64,000 nt of DNA from Batillaria attramentaria (GCA_018292915.2 JACVVK020000347.1:349501-413500); one strand, 5' to 3'; numbered from the stretch's first letter, positions 1-10,348 are shown. The notes: generated by a model from the sequence alone, not told the origin. Translations and numbers: made by a program.

Positions 1-912
1 AAAACCAATAACTCATTTTCTGAAAGAAACGTGATATTTCCGCGGTTTTTGTATGAAAAATGGGTGATGATTCCGATTCTGATGAGTTACATACTGTAAA
101 TGATGAAAATTTTGAAAGAGATGCTGAAATTCACAAATGCCTAAAAAGAAGCTGCATTGCATTAATTGTTTTGCCGAATATATGAAAAGCAAGAACGTCT
201 TTTCGGAAAAAAACACGAGATTTTCCTGTGGTTTCTTTGTGCGAAAAGTGTGCTGATTCTGATTCCGAAGAGTGCCAGACTGTTATTGTTTCGCATTTTG
301 AAAGAGAGGCTGAAATTCAACATGACCGCCACCCCCAAAAAATAATAACACGCGTTGTATTCTTCCAAATATGAAAAACAATAACTTCTTTTTGTTAAAA
401 GAACATGGTGTTTCTCACTGTCTTGTCTGACAGAAGCTGAATCTAAATATCATTCATTTGCGATCGACATTGTGTACCCTGCCGTACACAGACTCATGGC
501 ATTTTCTTTTCACTTGCCCTCTTCGAATCGGGTTTTCCCGGGCGAGTCCACTTTAAAGACGGCGGGGAAAGAGTGTGCAAAGCTCTGACGTCAGTAGCAC
601 AGTAAAACATTTTCTGACGCAATCAATGTTCCCCGTGCAAAAGTAGATCAGTCTTTTGACATACATTGTCTTCCTTGCCAGAAGGCGGGCTCCGGGCTGA
701 TTCTATTTTCTGGAATTACAAAATTTGCCCAACCTTTCCAGTCTGGCACCCGATGGATATCTGAAGAGACGTGACGGACCTTCACAAATCTGCCAAAAAA
801 TCTCATATATGATTCAGAGCAGGGTGGTGCATGGCCGTAAGAAGGAGTGTCGCTCGGACTATATTGTGGAGTGGGGTTTGTAACGTTCATGACGTGTACA
901 CTTGATGTTTAT
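1..912. other. Gene-free left flank with an old direct repeat
   Basis: No credible exon is seen. Two diverged copies of a segment of about 190 bp lie in direct orientation at about 1-195 and 200-390. They share blocks such as TTTTGAAAGAGA.GCTGAAATTCA and the preceding 'gattctgat' region. This looks like an old local duplication. The short open frames here are chance frames. Confidence 0.4.
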
Positions 913-1561
913 GCAGATCTAAATATTTTTACACCACTCACCAGTGCAAACTTTCAGTGAGTTAACTACATTACTTCGGGCAACAGAGAGCGAAAATGTG
1001 ATTTTTGCGACTTTCCATAATCCACTCAGTGGTTTACGAGTACAGTCCGGTTACGTCATCAGTCAGAAAGTGCGTCATTTCAAACAATTGGAACTCATAC
1101 GTCACGGCCGGTGCATAGTTATTTTGCTCACTTTTGGGGGTGAAATTTTGTTTTGCTTGGATCACGTAAAAAATGATCGCACAAAAAAAATTCTCTTTGA
1201 AGTATTTGCCAGTGCACTGTTGAATGTCAGTACATGAGCACATGCTTTGAATGATATTCTTCTTAACATCAACCACTGTCAACTGCCCTACGCATCATTT
1301 CCTCACAAGTCAGTGCACAGAATTTTGAGGGGGCACAAAAGTCACTTTTACCAGAAAAAAATAAAATGTAGCAGAAAATGTGTGCGACTGGAGCAGTAGA
1401 GGTTAGAGTCTGAATGCTCGTGATATAAACAGCTTATATATTTAGAGTAACGGATTTTAGCACGAAATCATAATTATGATATGCTCACCATGACGACGCT
1501 CGACTGACGTCATTTTGAATGGGCTGGGAAGTGATTAAGAACGTAATTATACGTAATTCGA

Positions 1562-1578
1562 AATGACGTGTCAAGTGA
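1562..1578 (+). promoter_or_regulatory. Conserved upstream element of gene 1
   Basis: AATGACGTGTCAAGTGA lies 225 bp before the start codon. The same 17 bases occur 222 bp before the gene 2 ATG (11600) and 163 bp before the gene 3 ATG (22084). The surrounding sequence of gene 3 is otherwise much diverged. The TGACGT core resembles an ATF/CREB-type site. A regulatory role is an inference from conservation and position. Confidence 0.45.
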
Positions 1579-1786
1579 TTGGCTAACGCCGCGAGACTCC
1601 CACAGCGGAAGTAGAAGAGACGACTAAAAAACCTTCGAAGGTTGCTGTGCAGTGATTAACGAACTACAGAAATACTAGTCAGTATCATGTGTGGACAAGG
1701 ACATGTCTGGGGGGCAAATGAACGTGTCATGGTTCTTGGTCTTCACTAACAATCCCGGCCACGGATGAAGGAGAAACGTGTGAACA

Positions 1787-1841
1787 ATGCCACGTCCGTT
1801 ACTTGTGCTGAATCTTGTATTTCTGGCTTACGTTTGGTCAG
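1787..1841 (+). CDS. Gene 1 exon 1: signal peptide
   Basis: Eighteen codons plus one base, ending TCAG before the donor GTAGGT. The product starts MPRPL and has the hydrophobic core LLVLNLVFLAYVW. The ATG was chosen because the frame joins in phase 1 to the Ig exon, and because genes 2 and 3 have the same exon at the same place. Nearby upstream ATGs run into stops. Confidence 0.8.
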
Positions 1842-3814
1842 GTAGGTTCACATATAAGGGAACGCGTGGGTATTTGGGAGTTTAACGTCCTTTTCCGCCG
1901 CGTATGGGTGATATGAAAGACGGGGCAACGAGAAAAAGGCCAGCACAAATATACTAACAGGGCCTCAGTCGGGATTCGAACAGTTCACATAGGACCAGAG
2001 TTTCCAGAGTCTTAAAATGAGTCCTGGCGTGACAAAGCCCGCACGCGACCAATACAAGGCGAATCCAGAATGGCAATTTAGCAAAATGCTGCATGCATTC
2101 ACTTGCCTGAAAAGGCTCTTGGAAGCTTGCATCCGTCCAAATCATCCAAAACCTTGCGGGTTCTGTCGCCATAAGGCAGCCATCTTCGGACTGGGCCAGG
2201 ATAGCATCAGTATGCTGGGCAAGGGCTTCCGGGGGGTTAGCTCAAAATGGTTTCGCGCTCTGAGGTAGACTACCTCAACGCTAGTCTTGGTGAACCTCTC
2301 TTACGAGGATGCGGAGTCCACGAACACGCATGGGTAACCCTCACTAGGAGCACGGTAGCTCTGCAAGTGGATGAAGCCCCCCCCCCCCCCCCCGCACGGC
2401 TCATATGGTTGTACGGCGCGAACCATGGTGTGTGCTTCATGGCTCATATAGTTGTACGCCACAAACCATGGTGTGTGCTTCATGGCTCATATAGTTGTAC
2501 GCCACAAACCATGGTGTGTGCTTCATGGCTCATATAGTTGTACGCCACAAACCATGGTGTGTGCTTCATGGCTCATATAGTTGTACGCCACAAACCATGG
2601 TGTGTGCTTCATGGCTCATATAGTTGTACGCCGCAAACCATGGTGTGTGCTTCATGGCTCATATAGTTGTACGCCACAAACCATGGTGTGTGCTTCATGG
2701 CTCATATAGTTGTACGCCGCAAACCATGGTGTGTGCTTCATGGCTCATATAGTTGTACGCCACAAACCATGGTGTGTGCTTCATGGCTCATATAGTTGTA
2801 CGCCGCAAACCATGGTGTGTGCTTCATGGCTCATATAGTTGTACGCCGCAAACCATGGTGTGTGCCGCATGGCTTATATGGTTGTACGGCGCAAACCATG
2901 GTGTGTGCTTCATGGCTCATATAGTTGTACGCCGCAAACCATAGTGTGTGCTTCATGGCTCATATAGTTGCCAGTGTACGCCGCAAACCATGGTGTGTGC
3001 CGCATGGCTTATATGGTTGTACGGCGCAAACCATGGTGTGTGCCGCATGGCTCATATAGTTGTACGCCGCAAACCATGGTGTGTGCTTCATGGCTCATAT
3101 AGTTGTACGCCGCAAACCATGGTGTGTGCCGCATGGCTTATATGGTTGTACGGCGCAAACCATGGTGTGTGCTTCATGGCTCATATAGTTGTACGCCGCA
3201 AACCATAGTGTGTGCTTCATGGCTCATATAGTTGCCAGTGTACGCCGCAAACCATGGTGTGTGCCGCATGGCTTATATGGTTGTACGGCGCAAACCATGG
3301 TGTGTGCCGCATGGCTCATATGGTTGTACGGCGCAAACCATGGTGTGTGCTTCATGGCTTATATGGTTGTACGTAGCAAACTAGCGTTACTAATTTTTTT
3401 TTTTTTTTTTTTTGTAGTTATCACTCTCGGGACTGATGTGACGTTGACGTGTGGAGACAAATGGTACAGTGGCAGACAGGTGACCTTGACCTGCACCGTG
3501 ACAAAGAAGAGCTACATGACAAACAACTGTAAAGACGGATCCCGTGTTTCCAGTGCTCAGTTTCGTGTATACAAAAAACCAGGTAGCCAACCAATCACAC
3601 GGTGCCGTGTCTCCGACCCGACCAACTGTTCGTCCCGCCAGGGGTCGTGTTGGTGCGCAAAAGAGGATGACCAATCTTACACGCTTGAGTACACATTCAC
3701 TGTGGAGCGCAGCCACAACGGATCATCATGGGACTGTAATGTTCTTTGTTTTCATGGCGCTGACCCAGCTCTCAAATACAGCGGTATCAATTGCGACCAG
3801 AAATTCGTTGAAGG

Positions 3815-3849
<35 letters not shown>

Positions 3850-5700
3850 CTCTCTCTCCCTCTCTCTCTTCCCCTTCCCTCCACCCACCCAATCAAGACT
3901 CAACGTTTACTTACCACGTCCAAGACTAGATATCTACAAACAAGTCTATCATTTTCAGGTCCCTCCCTTTGGAATACCCTCCCATCAGCCATCAGATCAA
4001 CTCCATCGCTTGCTTCCTTTAAGGACAGTCACTTCCAGTTTTTATTAAGTTGTTTCTCTATAGAGAAACAACTTTATGAGACGGGGCAGATTTTGCTACG
4101 CGCAGCAGCAAGTTTCAGTGATACAAAACAAGACTGTGACGTTTCTCCACACAATACTTACTTTCACGCACACAGTGACGTAACGAAATCTGCGTCATAG
4201 ACACCTTACGTGCACACTTTGCTGCTGCGTTCTTTTTGGCGGGAATGACGTGTGTGTGTCTGTGTGTGTGGACGGATGTAATGATGGCTATCTGCTAAAC
4301 CACCTCGCCGGATGGCTTTTTACTTTGAGATAAAATGGGAATTCACCTTCTCCAGAGCTACCTTTCACGATTTTTATCCTGCCGCATTTTGAGAACCGTT
4401 ATCGCCGATTTTTAAAAATCGGTCATGTTACGAATTTTTTCGAAAAAAATGTTCAAATGGCTTCATTTTCTGAAATTGGGAAGATCATACAATTATACTG
4501 CCTGTTTTCGTAGCACAGCTCTGTAGCTCTGACAGGTTTTGTGTAAGAAAAATATTTCCGAGGTAGGGGTGGTTTGCATATAAGGCCAAATATCTATGAA
4601 AAGACTCCTTCAAATTACTCATCATTCCGGTATTTTTGTCACTTATGCCAACTGCACATATGACATGAACTGCTGCACTATTATAGCTTTAGTATTAAGA
4701 ATAACAGAGCTTTTAGATAAACACATTTTTTCACGTTTCTGCGAGAAGCGCCGGTCAAAAAAGTTCCAATTTTGCAATTTCGTAAGTACAATCCAAGGCA
4801 CTTTAAGTCCACGTTTCATCAGCTCTCTAGATCTTCCAGATTTTATGTCAAAATTAATTCAGTCCCGGAAGTCACAAAAGCAACAAGGAAATCACAAGAT
4901 ATGAAGAAGTATCATCTGTCAGACGAGCAGCGTGAGGCTGACGGCAAATGTTTGGTTCACAGTGCAAAATCTGCAAGTATCGTCACTGCTTCCGACATTT
5001 CATCAGCCCTCTACATCTTCCAGATTTCATGTGAAAAATAATTCAGTCGGAGAAGTCACAAAGCCAATAGGGAAATCACAGGACATAAACAAGCATCCTC
5101 AGACGATCTCAGTGCTAGAGGCTGACGCCAAAAGTTTTAGTTCACGGAATTGACGTCATCTCTCTCTCTCTCTGTATGACGACCTGCCTGAGGCTGACGT
5201 CAAATGTTTAGTTCACGGAACTGACGTCTCTCTCTCTTCTCTCTCTCTCTGGGGAGCCAGGGTGGCCGAATGGTAGCGCGTTGGACTTTCAATGCTTGGG
5301 CCGAGAGTTCGAATCCCGGCCGCTGGGGCCAAATATTTGTGCTGGCCTTTTTCTCGTTGCCCCGTCTTTGATATCACCCTTATGTGGTGGAAAAGAGCGT
5401 TAAACTCCTAAACACCCACCTACCCACCCTCTCCCTCTCTCTCTCCCTTCTTCCCACACCCGGCCCCACCCCCAGTCACGTGGCTAATCGGTCGAGGTCG
5501 TAGAGGATCTAGTGTCATTGGTAGAACTTGGAGAGGGGAGAACCGGCAACAATAACAACAAAACAGACAAAATAAAATGAAGTTTGGAGAAACAACTTTG
5601 TAGGACGGGGCCGTTCCTCCTTGTTTGATTTACGTTAAAGCTTATACACAGATCCATCGAATACACCCCTCATATGAGCAACATAGGCTCAAATAGATTG

Positions 5701-5750
<50 letters not shown>

Positions 5751-7943
5751 CTTTGTTTTTATATTTTTTCCTTTTTCCCCTATATTCCCGTAGCTTATAG
5801 ATTTTTTTCCTTGCTCATATTCTCGTAGTTTAGTAATGGTAAGTACGAACATGGTACTTCTGCCAAAACTTTTGCCGTTGGAGAATAAAGATTATTGCCA
5901 TTGTCTCTCTCTCTCTCTCATAACTAGCATGTGATATTTTTTCTTCACTTACTTGCGAGCAGTCGTCGTCAGAACTGTTCAGTGCAAGTAGTCGCACGGA
6001 AAAATGCTCAGTTTTCTCAACCTTAAACCCCCCCCCCCACCCTCCCCCCCCCCCCCCCCCCTCTTCCCCGACCCCGACCCTCGTGGTCATTGTCTGGTTG
6101 TAGTTTGACTGTCTGGTTGTAGTTTGACTGTCTGGTTGTAGTTTAACTGTCTGGTTGTAGTTTGACTGCTGACTGTTTTCTGTTGGTGCTGTTACAGATG
6201 ACCCGTGTCAGTCCGCCCCGTGTGGGAAACTGACGTGCACGCCGAATGCTACCGAGGCTCTTGGCTACACCTGCTCCCGACCAGGTAAAACTGCAGTGTA
6301 TGGTGTCCTAGACTGTAGGGAGGACTGCAGTGTATGGTGTCCTAGACTGTAGGGAACTGCAGTGTATGGTGTCCTAGACTGTAGGGAAGACTGCAGTGTG
6401 TGGTGTCCTAGACTGTAGGGAGGACTGCAGTGTATGGTGTCCTAGACTGTAGGGAGGACTGCAGTGTATGGTGTCCTAGAGGACTGTACTGCAGTGTATG
6501 AGACTGTAGAATGTGTATGGTGTCCTAGACTGTAGGGAAGACTGCAGTGTATGGTGTCCTAGACTGTAGGAAGACTGCAGTGTATGGTGTCTAGACTGTA
6601 GGAAGACTGCAGTGTATGGTGTAATAGACTGTAGAAAGACTGCAATATATGGTGTCATAGGCTGTAGGGAAGACTGCAGGGTATGGTGTCCTAGACTGTA
6701 GGGAGACTGCAATGTATGGTGTCCTAGACTGTAGGGAAGACTGCAGTGTATGGTATAATAGACTGTAGAGAAGACTGCAATATATGGCGTCATACACTGT
6801 AGGGAAGACTGCAGGGTATGGTATAATAGACTGTAGGGAAGACTGCAGGGTATGGTATTATAGACTGTAGGGAAGACTGCAGTGTATGATGTCATAGACT
6901 AAGTGTATGGTGTTCCAGGTAAAGACGGCAGTGTATGTTGCCTAGACTAAAGTAAGACGGGATTGTTTGATGTCCTTAACTGTAAGTAATTAAAACGGCA
7001 GTGAATGTTGTCCAGACTGTGAGTAAGTCGACAGTGAATGGTGTCCTAGACTGTAAGTAAGCCGGCAGTGAATGTTGTCCTGGGCTGTACTAAGACGGCA
7101 GTGAATGTTGTCCTAGACTGTAGGTAAGACGACAGTGAATGGTGTCCTAGACTGTAAGTAACACGGTAGTGTGTGGTGTCCTAGACTGTAAGTAACACGG
7201 TAGTGTGTGGTGTCCTAGACTGTAAGTAAGACGGTAGTGTATGGTGTCCTAGACTGTAGGTAAGACGACAGTGAATGGTGTCCTAGACTGTAAGTAACAC
7301 GGTAGTGTGTGGTGTCCTAGACTGTAAGTAACACGGTAGTGTGTGGTGTCCTAGACTGTAAGTAAGACGGTAGTGTATGGTGTCCTAGACTGTAGGTAAG
7401 ACGACAGTGAATGGTGTCCTAGACTGTAAGTAACACGGTAGTGTGTGGTGTCCTAGACTGTAGATAAGACGGCAGTAAATTGTGTCCTAGACTGAAAGAC
7501 GATATTGTGTGGTGTCCTAGACTGTAAGTAAGACGGCAGTGATTGGTGTTCTGGACTGTAGGCAAGACGGCTGTAAATGGTGTCCTAGACTGTAAGTAAG
7601 ACGGCTGTAAATGGTGTTCTGGACTGTAGGCAAGACGGCTGTAAATGGTGTCCTAGACTGTAAGTAAGACGGCTGTAAATGGTGTCCTAGACTGTAAGTA
7701 AGACGGCTGTAAATGGTGTCCTAGACTGTAAGTAAGACGGCAGTGAATGGTGTTCTGGACTGTAGGCAAGACGGCTGTAAATGGTGTCCTAGACTGAATG
7801 AATTTAATGAGTGCTAATTTTGTTTCTCTTTTTCTTCAGCCCAATCTTCACTTGGCGTCTCGTTCCATGATGGGGTTATCTCCCGTGTGTTGATGGTCAT
7901 CATGGCGGCCTTTTCCTACGCCAGATGGAGTAACATCTACTGA
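1787..7943 (+). CDS. Ig-cassette gene 1: secretory Ig-like / four-Cys protein with hydrophobic tail
   Basis: Four exons (1787-1841, 3418-3813, 6198-6284, 7840-7943) join in phase 1 throughout to a 213-residue protein. It has a signal peptide (MPRPLLVLNLVFLAYVWS), one Ig-like domain of about 132 residues, a 29-residue four-cysteine module and a 34-residue tail with a hydrophobic core (VISRVLMVIMAAF) before RWSNIY and TGA. The Ig assignment rests on the B-strand pattern VTLTC, an E-strand YTLEYTFTV and an F-strand SSWDC, plus extra cysteines. The tail could be a short transmembrane anchor or a GPI signal. AATAAA follows at 8304. I do not recognise a named family. Ligand and function are unknown; a cell-surface recognition role is inferred. 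Confidence 0.75.
1866..1996 (-). mobile_element. SINE fragment in gene 1 intron 1
   Basis: Minus-strand copy of the local tRNA-derived SINE. On the plus strand it shows TTTAACGTCC, the 'gacggggcaacgagaaaaaggccagcac' block and a degraded B box. The tRNA-like head is largely lost. A copy with the same flanks sits in gene 2 (11896), so insertion preceded the duplication. Confidence 0.7.
2396..3385 (+). repeat. 43-bp minisatellite upstream of the gene 1 Ig exon, about 23 copies
   Basis: The unit begins GGCTCATATAGTTGTACGCC and contains CAAACCATGGTGTGTGC, with CTTCAT/CCGCAT variants. It stops about 30 bp before the poly-T tract and acceptor of the Ig exon. The corresponding position of gene 2 has one unit, gene 3 Ig-a about 13 and Ig-b about 4. 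The array is an open frame only because the unit happens to lack stops in some frames. Confidence 0.9.
3418..3813 (+). CDS. Gene 1 exon 2: Ig-like domain
   Basis: A 396-nt symmetric phase-1 exon. The acceptor is a run of T followed by GTAG. The donor is GAAG|GTCTCTCT, where a CT microsatellite begins at the second intron base. The domain reads GTDVTLTCGDKW.., VTLTCTV, NNCKDGS, PTNCSSRQGSCWCAKEDD, YTLEYTFTVERS, NGSSWDCNVLCF and ends GINCDQKFVE. It has two N-glycosylation sequons (NCSS, NGSS) and about ten cysteines, more than the canonical pair. Confidence 0.8.
4815..5227 (+). repeat. Diverged direct repeats inside the gene 1 insertion
   Basis: About 150-bp copies at 4815-4965 and 4998-5155 and a short third copy at 5180-5227 share blocks such as ATCTTCCAGATTT, GAAGTCACAAA, GAGGCTGACG and TTAGTTCACGGAA. 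No coding function is seen. Confidence 0.6.
5251..5429 (+). mobile_element. tRNA-derived SINE, plus strand
   Basis: Full-length copy. It has an A box in GGTGGCCGAATGGTAG, a B box in GAGTTCGAATCCCGG, a body from AAATATTTGTGCTGGCC to GTGGTGGAAAAGAGCG and a tail of CACCCACC repeats. It inserted in a CT microsatellite. Confidence 0.85.
5703..5748 (+). repeat. (GT)n microsatellite
   Basis: About 23 GT units within the LINE 3' UTR in gene 1 intron 2. An interrupted version occupies the same place in gene 2 (13533-13590). Confidence 0.9.
6097..6165 (+). repeat. 19-bp repeats before the gene 1 four-Cys exon
   Basis: About four copies of GTCTGGTTGTAGTTTGACT end just before the polypyrimidine tract and acceptor at 6197. 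Gene 2 has two copies at the same place. In gene 3 this position is taken by the expanded 69-bp array. Confidence 0.85.
6198..6284 (+). CDS. Gene 1 exon 3: four-cysteine, half EGF-like module
   Basis: An 87-nt phase-1 exon between CTGTTACAG and the donor GTAAAACT. The product is DDPCQSAPCGKLTC.. followed by ..LGYTCSRPG. The spacing C-x4-C-x4-C..GYTC matches the first part of an EGF domain, but Cys5 and Cys6 are absent, so the call is half EGF-like only. Confidence 0.7.
6285..7795 (+). repeat. About 34-bp minisatellite starting at the donor of gene 1 exon 3
   Basis: Units of the type ACGGCAGTGTATGGTGTCCT followed by AGACTGTAGGTAAG repeat from the splice donor itself to about 45 bp before the last acceptor. 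Many unit borders read TGTAGGTAAGAC or TGTAAGTAAGAC and look like 5' splice sites. Variants change gradually along the array. Confidence 0.9.
7840..7943 (+). CDS. Gene 1 exon 4: hydrophobic C-terminal tail
   Basis: Begins after TTTTTCTTCAG. It completes an Ala codon and encodes QSSLGVSFHDG, the hydrophobic stretch VISRVLMVIMAAFSY and the short end ARWSNIY before TGA. A membrane anchor or GPI signal is likely; the sequence does not decide which. Confidence 0.75.
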
Positions 7944-7965
7944 CCCCCCCCCCTCCCCCACCCCG

Positions 7966-8047
<82 letters not shown>

Positions 8048-8309
8048 GCCCACTTACCTAAGGATATTTAAGTCTGTCCACACTGACCAAGTAAGTTGCA
8101 CGTCCTAATGTGTCCCAGTTCAGGGTGGGTGTTCGTTTGGAAGTTCATTGTCCACGTTGAGGTTGCCTGGAGCTCTATATGATTTTGTGAATTGAAATAT
8201 CGTCGTTAATTCGGTGTATTGTTTTAAATGTTGTTTCGCGGAAGTGCAGTATTTGGTGCAGTATGTCTATTCATGTTTGCTGTTGTTAGAATTTATATTG
8301 ATGAATAAA
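7944..8309 (+). terminator. Gene 1 3' UTR with polyadenylation signal
   Basis: A C-run, (CT)n and about 30 CA units follow the stop codon. AATAAA is at 8304-8309 and the same signal is kept in gene 2 (18528). The precise cleavage site cannot be seen. Confidence 0.55.
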
Positions 8310-8967
8310 GACAAAACGTCAATAGCTGTGTGGAGTTTATGGTATCTCTGGCACGTCTCTGGTATCACACTGCACGCTCAAGCTTCGCACATATGAGCTT
8401 CTCTCGTGCACACTCACACACAAACATCTCACAGCCTTTATATACAATTTCATAGCGTTCTGACATATTCGAGATTGACTTATCGTGAAGGAACCAGTCA
8501 AAATTCAGAAGGTAAATCACCTAATTACTATTTTAAAACTGAGAACAATCCAGAATTATCGAGCACCCGCCCGCCGAATCTGTAACTCCTAATCGTAAAC
8601 AACCCCTAACAATGCGATTTGCACGAGATTTCCGATTCAAACCTTGACCCTATAGGCTAGGAAACATGCGGAACAACGCAGAACAAATTTGATCCTAACT
8701 TTTTGGTACAGAAATCAGTAGAACACAGGCCCCTAATGCTGTGGTGGTCTCCGTGAATTTTTTCTCCGTCCGCGTCACCGATAGAAACGATCGTTTATCT
8801 TGCCATTTTCACTATAAATGGGCTTTTGAGGGTGTGCACAAAGTATGCGAGTTTGCGGGTACAGAGATGCGCAGAACTCCGCTCTAAATACGCTATGCGT
8901 ACTGTTAGACAAGACATGCATTGTTGACTTACTGAAATTTTATCCTCGTCAGAATGATGCTTCCTTG
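8310..8967. other. Shared 3' flank of duplicate A
   Basis: About 650 bp with no exon, nearly identical to 18534-19196. The homology stops at GATGCTTCCTTGA, which marks the right edge of the duplicated segment. Confidence 0.7.
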
Positions 8968-8980
8968 ACCTCACCCCGGA

Positions 8981-9304
8981 GGTGTGTATGCTTTTGTAAT
9001 CGTCTCTTATTCCACCACAAGGCAGGTACGTGATCGTCTGCACCGTGCAATAATACTTGCCTGTAGAGTGCAACACCTTGGCTAGACTCCAGAGTGCAGT
9101 CCCATTTCGGCGTGGCGTGAAAATGTGACTGCTTACAGCCATCGCCATTTTCAAAAATGGCGAATTTTTTTTTTTTTTAGAAAAGCGAAGACTTGTGTAT
9201 CATATGAATCGATTTGAAGTCAAAGTATTATTGCACGGTGCAGACGGACGATCACGTACCTGTCTTGTGGTGGAGTAAGAGACGATTACAAAAGCATACA
9301 CACC
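8981..9304. repeat. Inverted repeat, arms of about 77 bp
   Basis: The left arm 8981-9057 (GGTGTGTATGCTTTTGTAAT...) is matched in inverse orientation by 9224-9304 with a few mismatches. The spacer is about 166 bp. It starts 14 bp after the duplication edge. No transposase is encoded. Confidence 0.85.
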
Positions 9305-9540
9305 CGTGCTCAGTCTAGGACTGAATGTAATAATAGATCTGTCCATTCAGACAGAGACATGTTATGTATGCCTCTGATTCAGAAACACGCCTACTTTCAC
9401 TCTGAAGACAGCCTGCCATCACTTGCGCCATTGAGGATCCCTCTGGGTTCAAAGCTGGTCAAGGATGACATAGTGCGCGACCTTGTGTTTGAGAGCACCG
9501 AGACAATTTAGGCCCGTCACGGTAGCGCAGTGAGCGCCAT

Positions 9541-9685
9541 TTCCCCACCGTGCACAGAGGTACTTTCCACTGAAAGACTCTGTGCCCCAGAGAGTGTGCC
9601 ACGAACCTTAAGGCACACATTCTCTGGGGCACTCTCTGGGGCACAGAGTCTTTCAGTGGAAAGTACCTCTGTGCACGGTGGGGAA
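9541..9685. repeat. Perfect 55-bp hairpin
   Basis: 9541-9595 (TTCCCCACCGTGCACAGAGG...) is the exact reverse complement of 9631-9685, with a 35-bp spacer. Part of the right arm (CTCTGGGGCA) is also duplicated in the spacer. A transcript would fold into a long perfect stem. Confidence 0.95.
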
Positions 9686-10131
9686 CATGGGAGTGGACTC
9701 TAAGAAAATGGTTTTCAAACCACCACAACCGTTCACCTTCCATGAGCCAACAAGCGTGGCCGGCTTGGAAAGAGAGTTCGGACATTTTCCTTCTCGTGTG
9801 TGGCACCGTTCGGAATTTTTCCTTCTCAGTCATATGTGGCACCGTTCATTCGGGCCGATCGTCGGGGATTCTCTCCGGGTACTCCGGCTTCCTCCCCCTC
9901 TGCTTTGGAAATGTTCAGCCCACCGAATTTGAAAAATGAATGCAATTCTAAATTCCGAAATTTAAGTAGCTGAGCTGACCCTTTGCACCACGTGACTGTA
10001 ATGTGTTTATGTCCAGTGTGTGAGAGAATGCGTGTGATTCACGTGCGCGTGCGTGGGTTAAAGCTAAAGTTCAGGGTTGATTTGCGTCTTGGATCAAAAT
10101 ACTCATCGGTATCGGAATCACTGCTAATGCA
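9686..10131. other. Gene-free linker between duplicates A and B
   Basis: No exon, SINE or clear repeat is seen. Short open frames here overlap the hairpin or are chance frames. Confidence 0.5.
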
Positions 10132-10177
10132 GATCTAAATATTTTTACACCACTCACCACTGCAAACTTTCAGTGAG

Positions 10178-10348
10178 TGAGCCGGGGTGGTCGAATGGTA
10201 GAGCGTTGGACTTCTAATGCTCGGGTCGTGAGTTCGATCCCGGCTGGGGCCAAATATTTGTGCTGGCTTTTTCATCGTTGCCCCGTCTTTGATATCACCC
10301 TATGTGGTGGAAAAGGACGTTAAACCCACACCCACCCACCCACCCACC
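10178..10348 (+). mobile_element. tRNA-derived SINE, plus strand, empty site in duplicate A
   Basis: The SINE is flanked by the target duplication CAGTGAG (10171-10177, 10349-10355). Duplicate A reads straight through (CTTTCAGTGAGTTAACT). Insertion therefore post-dates the A/B duplication. Confidence 0.9.

Larger units (their letters stand above)
4047..5625. mobile_element. About 1.6-kb insertion with palindromic left end
   Basis: Gene 2 has TTTTTATT joined directly to TGATTTACG; gene 1 has this segment between them. It starts with a perfect 28-bp palindrome (AAGTTGTTTCTCTA and its complement). Near the right end it has GAGAAACAACTT followed by a near copy of the sequence after the palindrome (ACGGGGC). 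No protein is encoded. Class is uncertain: possibly a MITE-like or other non-autonomous element, with further repeats and a SINE nested inside. Confidence 0.5.
3889..5912 (+). mobile_element. LINE 3' end in gene 1 intron 2, split by a later insertion
   Basis: The first part (to 4046) encodes the C-terminal motif of a non-LTR reverse transcriptase protein: SLSFSGPSLWNTLPSAIRS then SLASFKDS. The 3' UTR resumes at 5626 and ends near GAATAAAGATTATTGCCATTGTC followed by a CT repeat. The same fragment without interruption is in gene 2 at 13297-13775. It is 5'-truncated and dead. Confidence 0.75.
913..8967 (+). repeat. Segmental duplicate A (carries Ig-cassette gene 1)
   Basis: The stretch from GCAGATCTAAATATTT (913) to GATGCTTCCTTGA (about 8967) aligns in order with 10132-19196. 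Promoter, all exons of the single-Ig gene, the intronic minisatellites, an intron LINE fragment and about 900 bp of 3' flank are shared. Sequence outside these limits is unrelated. Copy A has one large private insertion (4047-5625). Copy B has a SINE, a Penelope-like fragment and a retroelement in its 3' UTR. The duplication is read directly from the sequence; its age was not measured. Confidence 0.85.

Noticed and set aside
944..1237. 97-codon frame
   Set aside because: Lies in the promoter-side flank of duplicate A and is interrupted in duplicate B by SINE and Penelope insertions. No domain is visible.
2247..3208. Series of frames with repeated NHGVCFMAH motifs
   Set aside because: They are translations of the 43-bp minisatellite in intron 1 of gene 1.
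5255..5320. tRNA gene (A and B boxes present), also at the other SINE sites
   Set aside because: Each match is the head of a longer SINE with a conserved body, a CACCCACC tail and often target duplications. The cloverleaf is imperfect.
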